This document shows, piece after piece, positions 52,522 through 61,039 of a DNA stretch of 64,000 nt. Origin of the DNA: Rhizobium croatiense. Lineage in GTDB: Bacteria > Pseudomonadota > Alphaproteobacteria > Rhizobiales > Rhizobiaceae. Within the stretch, counting starts at the first letter, position 1. Every line of letters starts with the position of its first letter. The notes beneath the pieces are model-generated. The model did no database searches. It was not told where the DNA came from and saw only the letters and a program-made list of their open reading frames with translations. The stretch is taken from the NCBI RefSeq assembly GCF_019793465.1, contig NZ_JAILYJ010000014.1, forward strand, positions 141,317-205,316, written 5' to 3'. The position numbers were made by a program, and so were the translations under genes.

Positions 52522-54891
52522 ATGCGAGAACTTCATCCTGTCATGCCTGGCCTGCGAACGGTCGTTCCGAGCCTCGTCCACTATCCCGGTATTCCAGCTC
52601 TGCCAGAGGGCACTGAACGCTACCGGGCAAAGGGTGGCGGATCGGTCGTCGTGCGCGTCGAGGCGGGTGACCGCGTGAGCGTCATCGACAGCGAAGGCGG
52701 GCAGATCTGCGAACTCTCCTTCCTTGACGAAAAAGGTCGCTTCCAGGCAGCCGGTCTCGGAACGGCATTCAGCAATTCAGCGGATGGTTTGAAGACCATT
52801 CTTCAGGCCGAGGATGAGGGTGCTGCCCGCACGCGCGCGGCACTTCAGCGGCGCGGCGCCGATCTCGCAGCGGCCGGAGCGCTCCGCGTCTTCGGGGCGG
52901 GATCGAGCCCGGGCAGCCGGGCGGAGTTCACGATTGCCATGAAGGGTCTGCTGATCGTTACGGCACCCGCCGGCGCCATGTCGCCGGAAGCACAGGACAC
53001 GGCTACGCCGATCGAGATCCGGATCAAGCGCAGCCTGCTGATCCGCGACTATGCCTCAGCCCTGCCCGAACCGGCAGCCGATCCGATCGAGGATATCCGC
53101 ATCCGGGCGGCGAGCGCCGCCGCCTATTTCGTGCGCGCCGGCGAATTCATCCAGATCATCGACGTCTATGGGCGCCAGTGTACCGATTTCCAGGCCTTTG
53201 CCGCCCGCAAGGTCGATAAGGGCCTCGATCTCGCGCTCGATTCGACCGTCACCCGCACGCTGCTCGGTCGCAGCTATCCTACGCCCGGCCTGCCTTCCAA
53301 GGCTTTCGACCGCGACTTCGAGCCGCTGGTCGAGATCGTCCAGGATACGGTCGGCCGCCACGACGCTTTCGCGACCGCCTGCAATTCGCGCTATTACGAC
53401 GACATGGGTTATCCCGGCCACGTCAACTGCACGGACAATTTCAACGCAGCGCTGGCGCCTTACGGCATTGCCGGGCGCAAAGGCTGGGAAGCGCTGAACT
53501 ATTTCTACAACACCAATATCGACCACAACAACCAGCTCTATCTCGACGAACCCTGGTCGCGCCCCGGCGATTACGTGCTGATGCGCGCGCTGACCGATCT
53601 CGTCTGCGTCTCCTCGTCCTGCCCTGACGATATCGATGCGGCGAACGGCTGGGATCCGACGGATATTCACGTCCGCACCTTTTCCGGAAAAGAGAAATTC
53701 TCACGAGCGGTAGCCTATCGCATGACCCCAGACGCCGACGCAGAACTGACGCACGAAACAGCCTTCCATCCACGCCTTTCGGCGTTAACGCGAGATTATA
53801 CGGAATATCGCGGCTATTGGCTGCCGAACCGCTTCTCGTCGGAGGGTCCGGTTGAGGAATACTGGGCCTGCCGCGAGCGCGCCGCCGTCATCGATCTTTC
53901 ACCCCTGCGAAAATTCGAGGTGACAGGCCCGGACGCCGAGGAACTGCTGCAATACTGCCTGACGCGCGACGTACGAAAACTCTCGACCGGCCAGGTCGTC
54001 TATTCCGCCATGTGCTACGAAAATGGCGGCATGATCGACGACGGCACGCTCTTCAGGCTCGGCGACAAGAACTTCCGCTGGATCGGCGGCGATGATTTCA
54101 GCGGCATATGGCTGCGTCAGCAAGCCGAGAAGAAGGGTTTCAAGGCCTGGGTCCGCTCATCGACCGATCAGCTGCACAATATCGCCCTCCAAGGCCCCAG
54201 GAGCCGCGATATCCTGAAGGAGATCATCTGGACGGCGCCGCGCCAGCCCGCGATCGGCGAGCTCGAGTGGTTCCGCTTCAGCGTCGGCCGCATCGGCGGA
54301 TTCGAGGGCGCCCCGGTCGTCATCTCGCGCACGGGCTATACCGGCGAGCTCGGCTACGAGATCTTCTGTCATCCGAAGGATGCGCTGACGGTGTTCGACG
54401 CCGTCTGGCAGGCAGGCCAACCGCACGGGCTGAAGCCGATGGGGCTGGAAGCGCTCGACATGGTCCGCATCGAGGCGGGCCTGATTTTCGCCCATCACGA
54501 CTTCACCGACCAGACGGATCCGTTCGAGGCCGGTATCGGCTTCACCGTGCCGCTGAAATCCAAGCAGGACGATTTCATCGGCCGCGACGCGCTGATCCGG
54601 CGCAAGGAGCATCCGCGCCATCTGCTCGTCGGCCTCGATATCCAGGCCAACGAGGCCGTCGGCCATGGCGATTGCATCCATATCGGCCGGGCCCAGGTCG
54701 GCGTCGTGACCAGCGCCATGCGCTCGCCTATTCTCGGCAAGACGATCGCGCTCGCCCGTATCGACGTGACGCATGCAAGTCCCGGCACCGAGGTCGAAAT
54801 CGGCAAGCTCGACGGCCACCAGAAACGCCTGCCGGCGACGGTCGTGCCGCTTTCGCATTACGACCCGCAGAAGACGCGGCCGCGCTCTTAA
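52522..54891 (+). CDS. tdm: Trimethylamine N-oxide demethylase (DUF1989-GcvT fusion)
   Basis: ~789-residue two-part enzyme. Residues 1-~410 contain DUF1989 sequence: a partial first unit (VEAGDRVSVIDSEGGQICEL) and a full one with Cys-rich metal-site blocks (DVYGRQCTDFQAF; GHVNCTDNFN; SSCPDDIDAANGWDPTDIHV). From ~420 onward it is a GcvT/aminomethyltransferase domain with the catalytic Asp block GGMIDDGTLFRL. This size and architecture is that of Tdm, which splits TMAO to dimethylamine and formaldehyde, the latter channelled to tetrahydrofolate. The start is ATG 52522 (GAGGG upstream); ATG 52498 and GTG 52486 are alternatives. Function is supported by tmm and dmm genes nearby. Confidence 0.75.
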   Translation: MRELHPVMPGLRTVVPSLVHYPGIPALPEGTERYRAKGGGSVVVRVEAGDRVSVIDSEGGQICELSFLDEKGRFQAAGLGTAFSNSADGLKTILQAEDEGAARTRAALQRRGADLAAAGALRVFGAGSSPGSRAEFTIAMKGLLIVTAPAGAMSPEAQDTATPIEIRIKRSLLIRDYASALPEPAADPIEDIRIRAASAAAYFVRAGEFIQIIDVYGRQCTDFQAFAARKVDKGLDLALDSTVTRTLLGRSYPTPGLPSKAFDRDFEPLVEIVQDTVGRHDAFATACNSRYYDDMGYPGHVNCTDNFNAALAPYGIAGRKGWEALNYFYNTNIDHNNQLYLDEPWSRPGDYVLMRALTDLVCVSSSCPDDIDAANGWDPTDIHVRTFSGKEKFSRAVAYRMTPDADAELTHETAFHPRLSALTRDYTEYRGYWLPNRFSSEGPVEEYWACRERAAVIDLSPLRKFEVTGPDAEELLQYCLTRDVRKLSTGQVVYSAMCYENGGMIDDGTLFRLGDKNFRWIGGDDFSGIWLRQQAEKKGFKAWVRSSTDQLHNIALQGPRSRDILKEIIWTAPRQPAIGELEWFRFSVGRIGGFEGAPVVISRTGYTGELGYEIFCHPKDALTVFDAVWQAGQPHGLKPMGLEALDMVRIEAGLIFAHHDFTDQTDPFEAGIGFTVPLKSKQDDFIGRDALIRRKEHPRHLLVGLDIQANEAVGHGDCIHIGRAQVGVVTSAMRSPILGKTIALARIDVTHASPGTEVEIGKLDGHQKRLPATVVPLSHYDPQKTRPRS

Positions 54892-55112
54892 AGCGCATCG
54901 CAAGCTTTTAGATTCGTTTGCCACGCCTATGTTTTTGTTATTATGAATGTCGTGATCGTAAATCGCTGCACAGCTTTTCGCGACAGGCTTTAAAACGGGA
55001 TGATTTCCGCCGGATCGGCACAACATCCGGAAACCAGTTCTGAATTGAAGAGTTGGAACAGGATAATGTCGTTCGAAAAGCGCTTACGCTTTTCGGCGTC
55101 ATGCTCTAAGCA
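54892..55112. repeat. Rhizobial intergenic mosaic repeat
   Basis: The stretch from AAAGCGCATCGCAAGC to ACGCTTTTCGGCGTCATGCT, with internal blocks GGGATGATTTCCGCCGGATC and GAAAAGCGCTTACG, is of the kind I recognise as repeated between genes in Rhizobium genomes. It is non-coding; its left edge abuts the tdm stop. Recognition by memory, without a search. Confidence 0.55.
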
Positions 55113-55131
55113 GCACATGGAACCTGGAACG

Positions 55132-55318
55132 GATAGACAGAGACACTCAGCAAGGCACGCAAGCAGGCGGCGCGAGGAATAGACCTCGAGGTTACGCCAA
55201 GCGCCTGAGGCCAAGGAGTTGCAGGATCGCTTGGCGGCAGCCACTGATCCTGCCGAGAAGCGAAAAAAGAATATCTGACGCTGGATCCGGATGATTTTAC
55301 GCGTGGATTGGCCTGAAA
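55132..55318 (+). pseudogene. Possible decayed small gene
   Basis: Three frames in succession give protein-like pieces: TLSKARKQAARGIDLEVTP, then APEAKELQDRLAAATDPAEK, then EYLTLDPDDFTRGLA before TGA at about 55318. Joined with two frameshifts they would form one charged protein of ~60 residues. No match is known to me. It could be chance; confidence is low. Confidence 0.25.
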
Positions 55319-55331
55319 TCGTCCAGGTTTG

Positions 55332-55736
55332 ATGTCAAACAATCAGGAATCAGATTTGAAAAACAGCAGAAACAACGAGCTTTCCGATCGTCGCAGCGCA
55401 GCTGCCGAAGCCAAGGCGGCTCTTCTCAGTGCCTATCGCAGCGCCAAGGAATCGGCCGAACCCACTCGGCTCGCAAAGCAGGCAGAGCGTCAGGCCATAG
55501 CGGCTGCCAGGGAAGAACGGCGCGCGGAGCGGGAACGGGTAAAGCTTGAGGAGCAGGCGCGGGCTCAAGCCGCGGAAGCAGAACGCCAGGCTGTTGCCGA
55601 GGCCGCGGCCCGAGCCGATGTCGACGCGCGCGAAGCGGCGGACAAAGACCGGATCGCTCGCGTGATTGCGGATGAAGCCGCCCGAAAGGCCGCGCGAGAC
55701 CTGCGTTACGCCAATCGAAAAGCCAGAAAGTCGTAA
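55332..55736 (+). CDS. DUF6481-like coiled-coil protein
   Basis: 134-residue, highly charged, Ala/Arg/Glu-rich protein predicted to be almost entirely helical (DRRSAAAEAKAALLSAYRSA; EERRAERERVKLEEQARAQA). The pattern resembles the DUF6481 family of Rhizobiales. No membrane segment or catalytic motif. ATG 55332 is chosen over the TTG one codon upstream. It has its own terminator and is convergent with minE. Function unknown. Confidence 0.6.
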   Translation: MSNNQESDLKNSRNNELSDRRSAAAEAKAALLSAYRSAKESAEPTRLAKQAERQAIAAAREERRAERERVKLEEQARAQAAEAERQAVAEAAARADVDAREAADKDRIARVIADEAARKAARDLRYANRKARKS

Positions 55737-55740
55737 TTGC

Positions 55741-55775
55741 CGGCGCTGCCCGTCACAACAGGCAGCGCCGTCTTT
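55741..55775 (+). terminator. Terminator between the DUF6481-like gene and minE
   Basis: CGGCGCTGCC (55741-55750) pairs with GGCAGCGCCG (55761-55770), 10-base loop, followed by TCTTT. It serves the rightward gene and could also stop leftward minCDE transcription. Confidence 0.7.
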
Positions 55776-56035
55776 CAAGCAGCCTGTACGGCTGCATTCA
55801 GCGGGATTTCCACGTCGATTTCCAGGGTCGAGACGAATTCGTTGCGGTCGATCGTCACCTGCACCTTGTCGTGGTCGAGTTGCACGTGCTTGGCGATCAC
55901 TGCAAGGATTTCCTCGCGCAGCAGAGAGACCAGGTCCGAGCCCGTCGAAGAGCGCTCATGGGCGAGAAGTACCTGCAGGCGTTCGCGCGCGGCAGGGGCG
56001 GTTCTTTGCTTGTTGAAGAGACGGAAAATATTCAT
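55775..56035 (-). CDS. minE: Cell division topological specificity factor MinE
   Basis: 86-residue MinE: the N-terminal amphipathic MNIFRLFNKQ membrane-targeting sequence, the MinD-binding helix ARERLQVLLAHERS and the dimerisation part EEILAVIAKHVQLDHDKVQV. MinE displaces MinD from the membrane, producing oscillation that keeps division at midcell. Its ATG overlaps the minD stop by 4 bases. Confidence 0.96.
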   Translation of the reverse strand: MNIFRLFNKQRTAPAARERLQVLLAHERSSTGSDLVSLLREEILAVIAKHVQLDHDKVQVTIDRNEFVSTLEIDVEIPLNAAVQAA

Positions 56036-56847
56036 GCTGCCCTCCGTCCGAAGAGTTTGCCGAAGATATTCCGCTTTTCCTCAGGGATCGCCATCGGCAG
56101 TGTCTCGCCGGCGAGCCGGCGGGCGGCATCGAAATAAGCCATAGCAGCCGGGCTGCGGCTCTCGGCCAGCGTTACCGGCGCACCGATATTGGATGCGCGC
56201 AGCACGTCCATGCTTTCCGGCACAATGCCGAGGAGCGGGATCGAAAGGATCTCCAGGACGTCGTCGACCTTGAGCATGTCGCCGCGTTCGGCGCGGTTGG
56301 CGTCGTAGCGGGTGAGAAGCAGATGCTTTTCCATCCGCTCGCCGCGTTCGGCCTTGGCGGTCTTGGCGTCGAGCAGGCCGATGATGCGGTCGGAATCGCG
56401 CACCGACGAGACTTCCGGGTTGGTGACGACGACGGCAACGTCGGCATGGCGCATGGCAAGTGTCGCGCCGCGCTCGATCCCGGCAGGGCTGTCGCAGATG
56501 ATCCAGTCGAAATAGCGCTTCAGGTCGTTGATGACGCGCTCGACGCCCTCGGCCGTCAGGTTGTCCTTGTCGCGAGTTTGGGAGGCCGGCAACAGGAACA
56601 GCGTCTCCAGCCGCTTGTCGCGGATCAGCGCCTGGGTAAGCTTCGCGTCGCCCTGGATGACGTTGATCAGGTCGTAGACGACCCTCCGCTCTGCGCCCAT
56701 CACGAGGTCGAGATTGCGCAAGCCAACGTCGAAATCGACGACGACGACCTTTTCATTGCGTTGCGCCAGCGCCGCTCCCAAAGCGGCGGTCGAGGTCGTC
56801 TTTCCGACCCCGCCCTTGCCTGACGTGACGACGATCACTTTCCCCAT
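56032..56847 (-). CDS. minD: Septum site-determining ATPase MinD
   Basis: 271-residue ParA-type ATPase: deviant Walker A KGGVGKTTSTAALG at ~10, VVDFDVGLRNLD, and the C-terminal amphipathic membrane-targeting helix (RNIFGKLFGRRAA). It recruits MinC to the membrane. 31 bp after minC and overlapping minE by 4 bases. Confidence 0.97.
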   Translation of the reverse strand: MGKVIVVTSGKGGVGKTTSTAALGAALAQRNEKVVVVDFDVGLRNLDLVMGAERRVVYDLINVIQGDAKLTQALIRDKRLETLFLLPASQTRDKDNLTAEGVERVINDLKRYFDWIICDSPAGIERGATLAMRHADVAVVVTNPEVSSVRDSDRIIGLLDAKTAKAERGERMEKHLLLTRYDANRAERGDMLKVDDVLEILSIPLLGIVPESMDVLRASNIGAPVTLAESRSPAAMAYFDAARRLAGETLPMAIPEEKRNIFGKLFGRRAA

Positions 56848-56878
56848 TTCTCTCTCCTTTGCCGTGGCCGCAGCCGGG

Positions 56879-57604
56879 TCAGATCAGTTTTTCCGCCATG
56901 ATCGCGTCCTCTTCGAGCCAGAGCTGAACAGCCTGTCCACGAAGATTGGGGGCCATGTCTTCCGCCATTTTGTAGATGCCGTCGATTGCGACGAGCTCAG
57001 CCTCGAGCTTGCGGCAAAAGATCCGCGCCGATGCGTTTCCGATGGAGCCCGCCATGGCCCGGCCGCGCAACGCGCCGTAGATATGGACGGAGCCGCCGGC
57101 GATCACCTCGGCGCCCGAGGCGACCGAGCCAACTATGGTGACGTCGCCTTCCGGGAAGATCACCGACTGCCCCGAGCGCACCGGTTCCCTGATGACGATC
57201 GATTGCGTTGTCGTTGCTGGGCGGGTCTCGGTCGCTGCCGGCTTGCCGACCGGATCGGCAGGTTCATTCGGCTGAACCTCGATGTCGGAGGCGGAGCGGC
57301 CGCCTTTCAGCGCCGGAGGCATGCCCGCGCCCAGAATCGACGGCCGGGCGCCCTCGATCCCCATAATGCTGACATTGCGCTTGGCAAGTTCGGCGATGAG
57401 GTCCTTCAGCTGCGGCCGGTCGATTTGCAGGTCCGTCAGATCGAGCACGACAGGCCGTCCGAGGAAGAAGCCGGCCGAACGGGCAGCCAGATCGTCCAGT
57501 CTGGTCAGCCAATCATCAATCGGCAGATCTGGGGACAGCATGACCGCCAGGAAAGAGCGGCCCTTGATGCGGATAGAGCGAGCGTCTGTTAGCACTTTGG
57601 TCAT
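56879..57604 (-). CDS. minC: Septum site-determining protein MinC
   Basis: 241-residue inhibitor of FtsZ assembly. The N-terminal MinC_N domain (IRIKGRSFLAVMLSPDLPID) is followed by a Pro/Thr-rich linker (~105-140) and the C-terminal beta-helix (SGQSVIFPEGDVTIVGSVAS; GGSVHIYGALRGRA, the MinD-binding RGRA site). First gene of minCDE; a CtrA-type box lies 42-56 bases upstream of its start. Confidence 0.95.
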   Translation of the reverse strand: MTKVLTDARSIRIKGRSFLAVMLSPDLPIDDWLTRLDDLAARSAGFFLGRPVVLDLTDLQIDRPQLKDLIAELAKRNVSIMGIEGARPSILGAGMPPALKGGRSASDIEVQPNEPADPVGKPAATETRPATTTQSIVIREPVRSGQSVIFPEGDVTIVGSVASGAEVIAGGSVHIYGALRGRAMAGSIGNASARIFCRKLEAELVAIDGIYKMAEDMAPNLRGQAVQLWLEEDAIMAEKLI

Positions 57605-57645
57605 CTATGTGAAGAAATCGTTGACCATGTCTACCGCCGGTATGG

Positions 57646-57660
57646 TTAACAAAAGGTTAA
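57646..57660 (-). promoter_or_regulatory. CtrA box TTAA-N7-TTAA upstream of minC
   Basis: GTTAACAAAAGGTTAACG contains TTAA-N7-TTAA exactly, flanked by G and C to give the TTAAC form on both strands. It is the classic binding site of the alpha-proteobacterial cell-cycle regulator CtrA, and minCDE is reported to be CtrA-dependent in Sinorhizobium meliloti. Confidence 0.75.
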
Positions 57661-57814
57661 CGCGGCCTGAATATTACAAGCAACGGCAGGAGGTTTTTCG
57701 TGGACGGGATTATGGCAAGCGATTGGAATTGCAGCGCAATTATAAGATGTTCGGCACAGTTAACCGGACAGCTTTCATCGCGAGCCGCAAATTCAACCGT
57801 CGCTTGGGTAACGT

Positions 57815-58387
57815 TCAGCCTTGCGCCTTGCGTTGGGCGTCGGAAATGGCGCGTGCGGCCTCTTCCGAGGAGTTGGCGAGCGTGCGCATCTCGGCGGCAA
57901 GCACGGCAAAGCCTGACCCAGCCGTGCCGGCACGGGCCGCCTCGATGCCGGCATTGACGGCGAGCAGCTTCTGGTAGCGCAGCGATTGCAGGATCTCGTT
58001 GGTCTTCGAGGCGGTGACGCGCATGTCGGCGGTCTGTTCGTCGATTCGCTGATAGAGCGATTCGATATTGATGATGCTGCCCTCGAGATAGAGAAGTTCA
58101 CCCTTCTCGTCCCAGATTCCGCCACCGGTCTCGGTCGCCCAAATGAGATGGTCCCTGGCGTGGCGGATGCGGTATTCCATCGTCCAGTCCGTCCGCCCCT
58201 CGAGCGCCCGCCCCACCACATCGTCCATCAAAGGCACGTCTTCCTCGTACCTGATCGAGGTGAAAGTCCGTGTCCTGTTGCCGATGATTTCGTCGGCGGG
58301 GTAACCGAAGATCCGCTCGATGCCGTTGGTCATCTCAAGCATCGTGTAGTTTTCGTCGGCGCGGCAGCGGTAAAGAAAACCGCTCAT
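57815..58387 (-). CDS. Soluble PAS-domain mini chemoreceptor (MCP tip only)
   Basis: 190-residue protein without transmembrane segments. Residues ~8-110 are a PAS_3 sensor (MLEMTNGIERIFGYPADEII; RTDWTMEYRIRHARDHLIWA), and the C-terminal ~60 contain the MCP hairpin tip that contacts CheA/CheW (LAVNAGIEAARAGTAGSGFA, then VLAAEMRTLANSSEEAA). The methylation helices of ordinary MCPs are missing, so the signalling domain is one of the shortest forms. Located downstream of tmm on the same strand, 199 bp apart, so a sensory link to methylamines is possible but unproven. Confidence 0.75.
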   Translation of the reverse strand: MSGFLYRCRADENYTMLEMTNGIERIFGYPADEIIGNRTRTFTSIRYEEDVPLMDDVVGRALEGRTDWTMEYRIRHARDHLIWATETGGGIWDEKGELLYLEGSIINIESLYQRIDEQTADMRVTASKTNEILQSLRYQKLLAVNAGIEAARAGTAGSGFAVLAAEMRTLANSSEEAARAISDAQRKAQG

Positions 58388-58586
58388 GCGCCCGAGAATG
58401 CTTGTTTGAAAATCGGTGAGGCCGAAAGGAGGAGTTGCGAATTGGATTACTCACTTCACTTTAAAGGTTGGAAGGAGCCGCAACGAACGGCTCTCTTCCT
58501 GCCATGCGGGGCCGTAGCACTTTGAATTGCCGCATGATTTATCCAGAAATCGATTCGGATCTCATAAATTATGCGGCATCCCGCCA

Positions 58587-59924
58587 TCAGTTGCGCAGAT
58601 ATTCCTCCATGGAATCGTCGAGCGCCTCGACCCACGGCGTATGATGCTTCGGCGACATGTTGCCGGTCATGAGCGACCGGTAGGCATGATCGCGAAAGCC
58701 CATGATGTTGTGGGCCTTGTGATGTTCCCATTCCATGAAGGTCTGGTTGGTGCCTTCGATGTCGAAGGAGGGATAATCGGTCTCGGCGAGCAGTTCCTTC
58801 ACGTAATCGCCCTGATACCAGATCATCTGCTCGGCATCTTCGAGCGTCTCCTCGCGCGCCCTCCACATGTCGAAATTCGCCTTCAGTTCCGCTTCCGGCG
58901 GCAGGGTGATGCGGCCCATCATCACGTCGCGCGCCCACCAGGCCTGAACGTCGAACATGTTGAAGGTATAGAACTGGTCCTGCATGCCGATATAGAAAAG
59001 CTGCGGGTTCTTGTCGAAGATCACCCCCTTGTAGAGGCTGTCGGCCCACAGGCGGTTGGCCGTCTTCAGCCGGAGATCGTCGGGCAGGAAGGGGAAATGG
59101 TGCTGGTATCCGGTGCACAGGATCAGGGCGTCGACCGCCTTGGTCGAGCCGTCGAGGAAATGCGCCGTGCGGTTTTCGAGCTTGGTCAGCAGCGGCCGCT
59201 CTTCAAAATTCTCCGGCCATTTGAAGCCCATCGGCTTCGAGCGATAGCTCGTCGTCACTGATTTCGCGCCGTATTTCCAGCATTGCGAACCGATATCTTC
59301 GGCCGAATAGCTGCGGCCGACGATCAGAATGTCCTTGCCCTTGAACTCGAGCGCATCGCGGAAATCATGAGCGTGCAGCACGCGGCCGTTGAAGGTCTTC
59401 ACACCCTCGAAATAGGGCACATTAGGCGTCGAGAAGTGACCGGTGGCGACGACGACATAATCGAATTCCTCGTCATACATGCGGTCCTCGATGCGGTTAT
59501 GCGCCGTCACCGTGAATTTCTTCGTTTGATCGTCGAAGCGAACCATGCGCACCGGCGTGCTGAAGCGCACCCAGTGGCGGACGTTCGCCTTCTCGACGCG
59601 GCCCTTGATATAATCCCAGAGCACGGCGCGCGGCGGATAGGAAGCGATCGGCTTGCCGAAATGCTCCTCGAAAGAATAATCGGCGAATTCGAGGCATTCC
59701 TTCGGGCCGTTCGACCAGAGGTAACGATACATGCTGCCGTGGACCGGCTCGCCATATTCGTCGAGCCCGGTGCGCCAGGTATAGTTCCAGAGCCCGCCCC
59801 AGTCCGACTGCTTTTCGAAGCAGACAATTTCGGGGATTTCGGCGCCCTTCTGGGCGGCCGATTGAAAGGCGCGCAGCTGCGCCAGCCCGGAAGGACCGGC
59901 GCCGATGACGGCTACTCTTGTCAT
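58587..59924 (-). CDS. tmm: Trimethylamine monooxygenase (flavin-containing monooxygenase)
   Basis: 445-residue FMO. FAD motif VAVIGAGPSGLAQLRAFQSA, FMO fingerprint FNGRVLHAHDF (FxGxxxHxxxY/F) and NADPH motif VGRSYSAEDIGSQC are present. The run LWNYTWRTGLDEYGEPVHGS and the C-terminal QTFMEWEHHKAHNIMGF closely match bacterial Tmm enzymes, which oxidise trimethylamine to TMAO with NADPH and oxygen. GAGGGG precedes the ATG. Last gene of the dmmDABC-tmm cluster, 50 bp after dmmC. Such enzymes may also oxidise other tertiary amines or sulfides. Confidence 0.9.
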   Translation of the reverse strand: MTRVAVIGAGPSGLAQLRAFQSAAQKGAEIPEIVCFEKQSDWGGLWNYTWRTGLDEYGEPVHGSMYRYLWSNGPKECLEFADYSFEEHFGKPIASYPPRAVLWDYIKGRVEKANVRHWVRFSTPVRMVRFDDQTKKFTVTAHNRIEDRMYDEEFDYVVVATGHFSTPNVPYFEGVKTFNGRVLHAHDFRDALEFKGKDILIVGRSYSAEDIGSQCWKYGAKSVTTSYRSKPMGFKWPENFEERPLLTKLENRTAHFLDGSTKAVDALILCTGYQHHFPFLPDDLRLKTANRLWADSLYKGVIFDKNPQLFYIGMQDQFYTFNMFDVQAWWARDVMMGRITLPPEAELKANFDMWRAREETLEDAEQMIWYQGDYVKELLAETDYPSFDIEGTNQTFMEWEHHKAHNIMGFRDHAYRSLMTGNMSPKHHTPWVEALDDSMEEYLRN

Positions 59925-59974
59925 GAAGCATTCCCCTCTTGATTATATCGTTTCATCGGGTGCATCGCTGCACC

Positions 59975-61015
59975 TCAGTCCGGATAGATGCCGGGGCTGG
60001 TCGGCGCCCCGTCGTCATATTTGGAAAGCCAGTCGATCGTCGTCTCGCGGAAGCGGGTGAGGCCTTTGTAGTCGATGAGCTCCGGCGGCAGCGTTTTCAG
60101 CACGCGCGGAAAGCGGCGCGCCCATTTCGGCACGGTGACGAGCTCTTCCATGTTCATCAGGTAGCAGCGGATGACGAAGAGGATGGCGTTGGAGCGCGGC
60201 AGGCGCCAGAGGCTTTGCAGCTCGACGCGCAGATGCACCTTCTGGCCGACATTGTCAGGCGTCACCGTCGTGCGATCCGGACCCCATTTGTGATAGTTCT
60301 CCGGGCTGGTGTCGAGCCGCGGATTGATCGTCATCGTCCAGTTGAAGCGCCGTGTCGGCTTGCCTTGCTGCAGGTTCAGCAGGAATTTCAGCGCCCTGTC
60401 GAAGACGCCGATCTGGTGGGCGAGCGGCACCGGCCCGTGCCATTCCATGAAGTTCATGCCGATATCGAAATCGAGCGACCAGTCGGCCTGCGTCGTCACC
60501 ATGCCGGCATCCATCCAGAGATTGCCGTCGCGTTGATCGACGATGCAGAAGTCGCCCTGGGCCTGGCGGGTGATATATTCGAAGGGCTCATAGGGCAGCG
60601 TCGAGGCATCGCCAAAGGTGAAGCTGTCGTCGATGCCGAGCGGGCGGTTGATCCAGCGCCATTGGTCGCCGTTGCGGATCAGCGTGAAATGATCGGGGTA
60701 CCCTGCCGCCTGCTGTTCCATCAACAGTTCGAGCGTGTCCCACTGCGCGCTCATCATATGCGGCAGCGCCTGGTAGCGCAGCGGATCTTCCTTCAGCACC
60801 AGCGCCCGGTCGTGCATCTCGGCGACATAATGCTCGTCGACGTCGATCAGGCTTTCGTAGACGGTTCCCGCCCGGCCGTGCACATGCGGCTCCATATTGA
60901 CGGAATACATGTATTCGTCGCGGTCGAAGGGAAACGGGAAACGACGGATATTCCCCGGGCTGTTCCGGTAGCTGAAATCGTCCCGGAATGTTTCTTGCTT
61001 GAAGGCGATTGCCAT
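59975..61015 (-). CDS. dmmC: Dimethylamine monooxygenase heme subunit (HODM alpha-like, formerly DUF3445)
   Basis: 346-residue PF11927-type protein (NSPGNIRRFPFPFDRDEYMY; QADWSLDFDIGMNFMEWHGP; NWTMTINPRLDTSPENYHKW). In the characterised heme-dependent oxidative N-demethylase this PAS-fold subunit binds heme and oxidises dimethylamine to methylamine. The order D-A-B-C in the operon matches dmmDABC of Ruegeria, so I name it dmmC by position and family. AGGAGA precedes the ATG; 24 bp after dmmB. Confidence 0.82.
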   Translation of the reverse strand: MAIAFKQETFRDDFSYRNSPGNIRRFPFPFDRDEYMYSVNMEPHVHGRAGTVYESLIDVDEHYVAEMHDRALVLKEDPLRYQALPHMMSAQWDTLELLMEQQAAGYPDHFTLIRNGDQWRWINRPLGIDDSFTFGDASTLPYEPFEYITRQAQGDFCIVDQRDGNLWMDAGMVTTQADWSLDFDIGMNFMEWHGPVPLAHQIGVFDRALKFLLNLQQGKPTRRFNWTMTINPRLDTSPENYHKWGPDRTTVTPDNVGQKVHLRVELQSLWRLPRSNAILFVIRCYLMNMEELVTVPKWARRFPRVLKTLPPELIDYKGLTRFRETTIDWLSKYDDGAPTSPGIYPD

Positions 61016-61039
61016 GTCCGGTCTCCTTTTTCGATGCCG

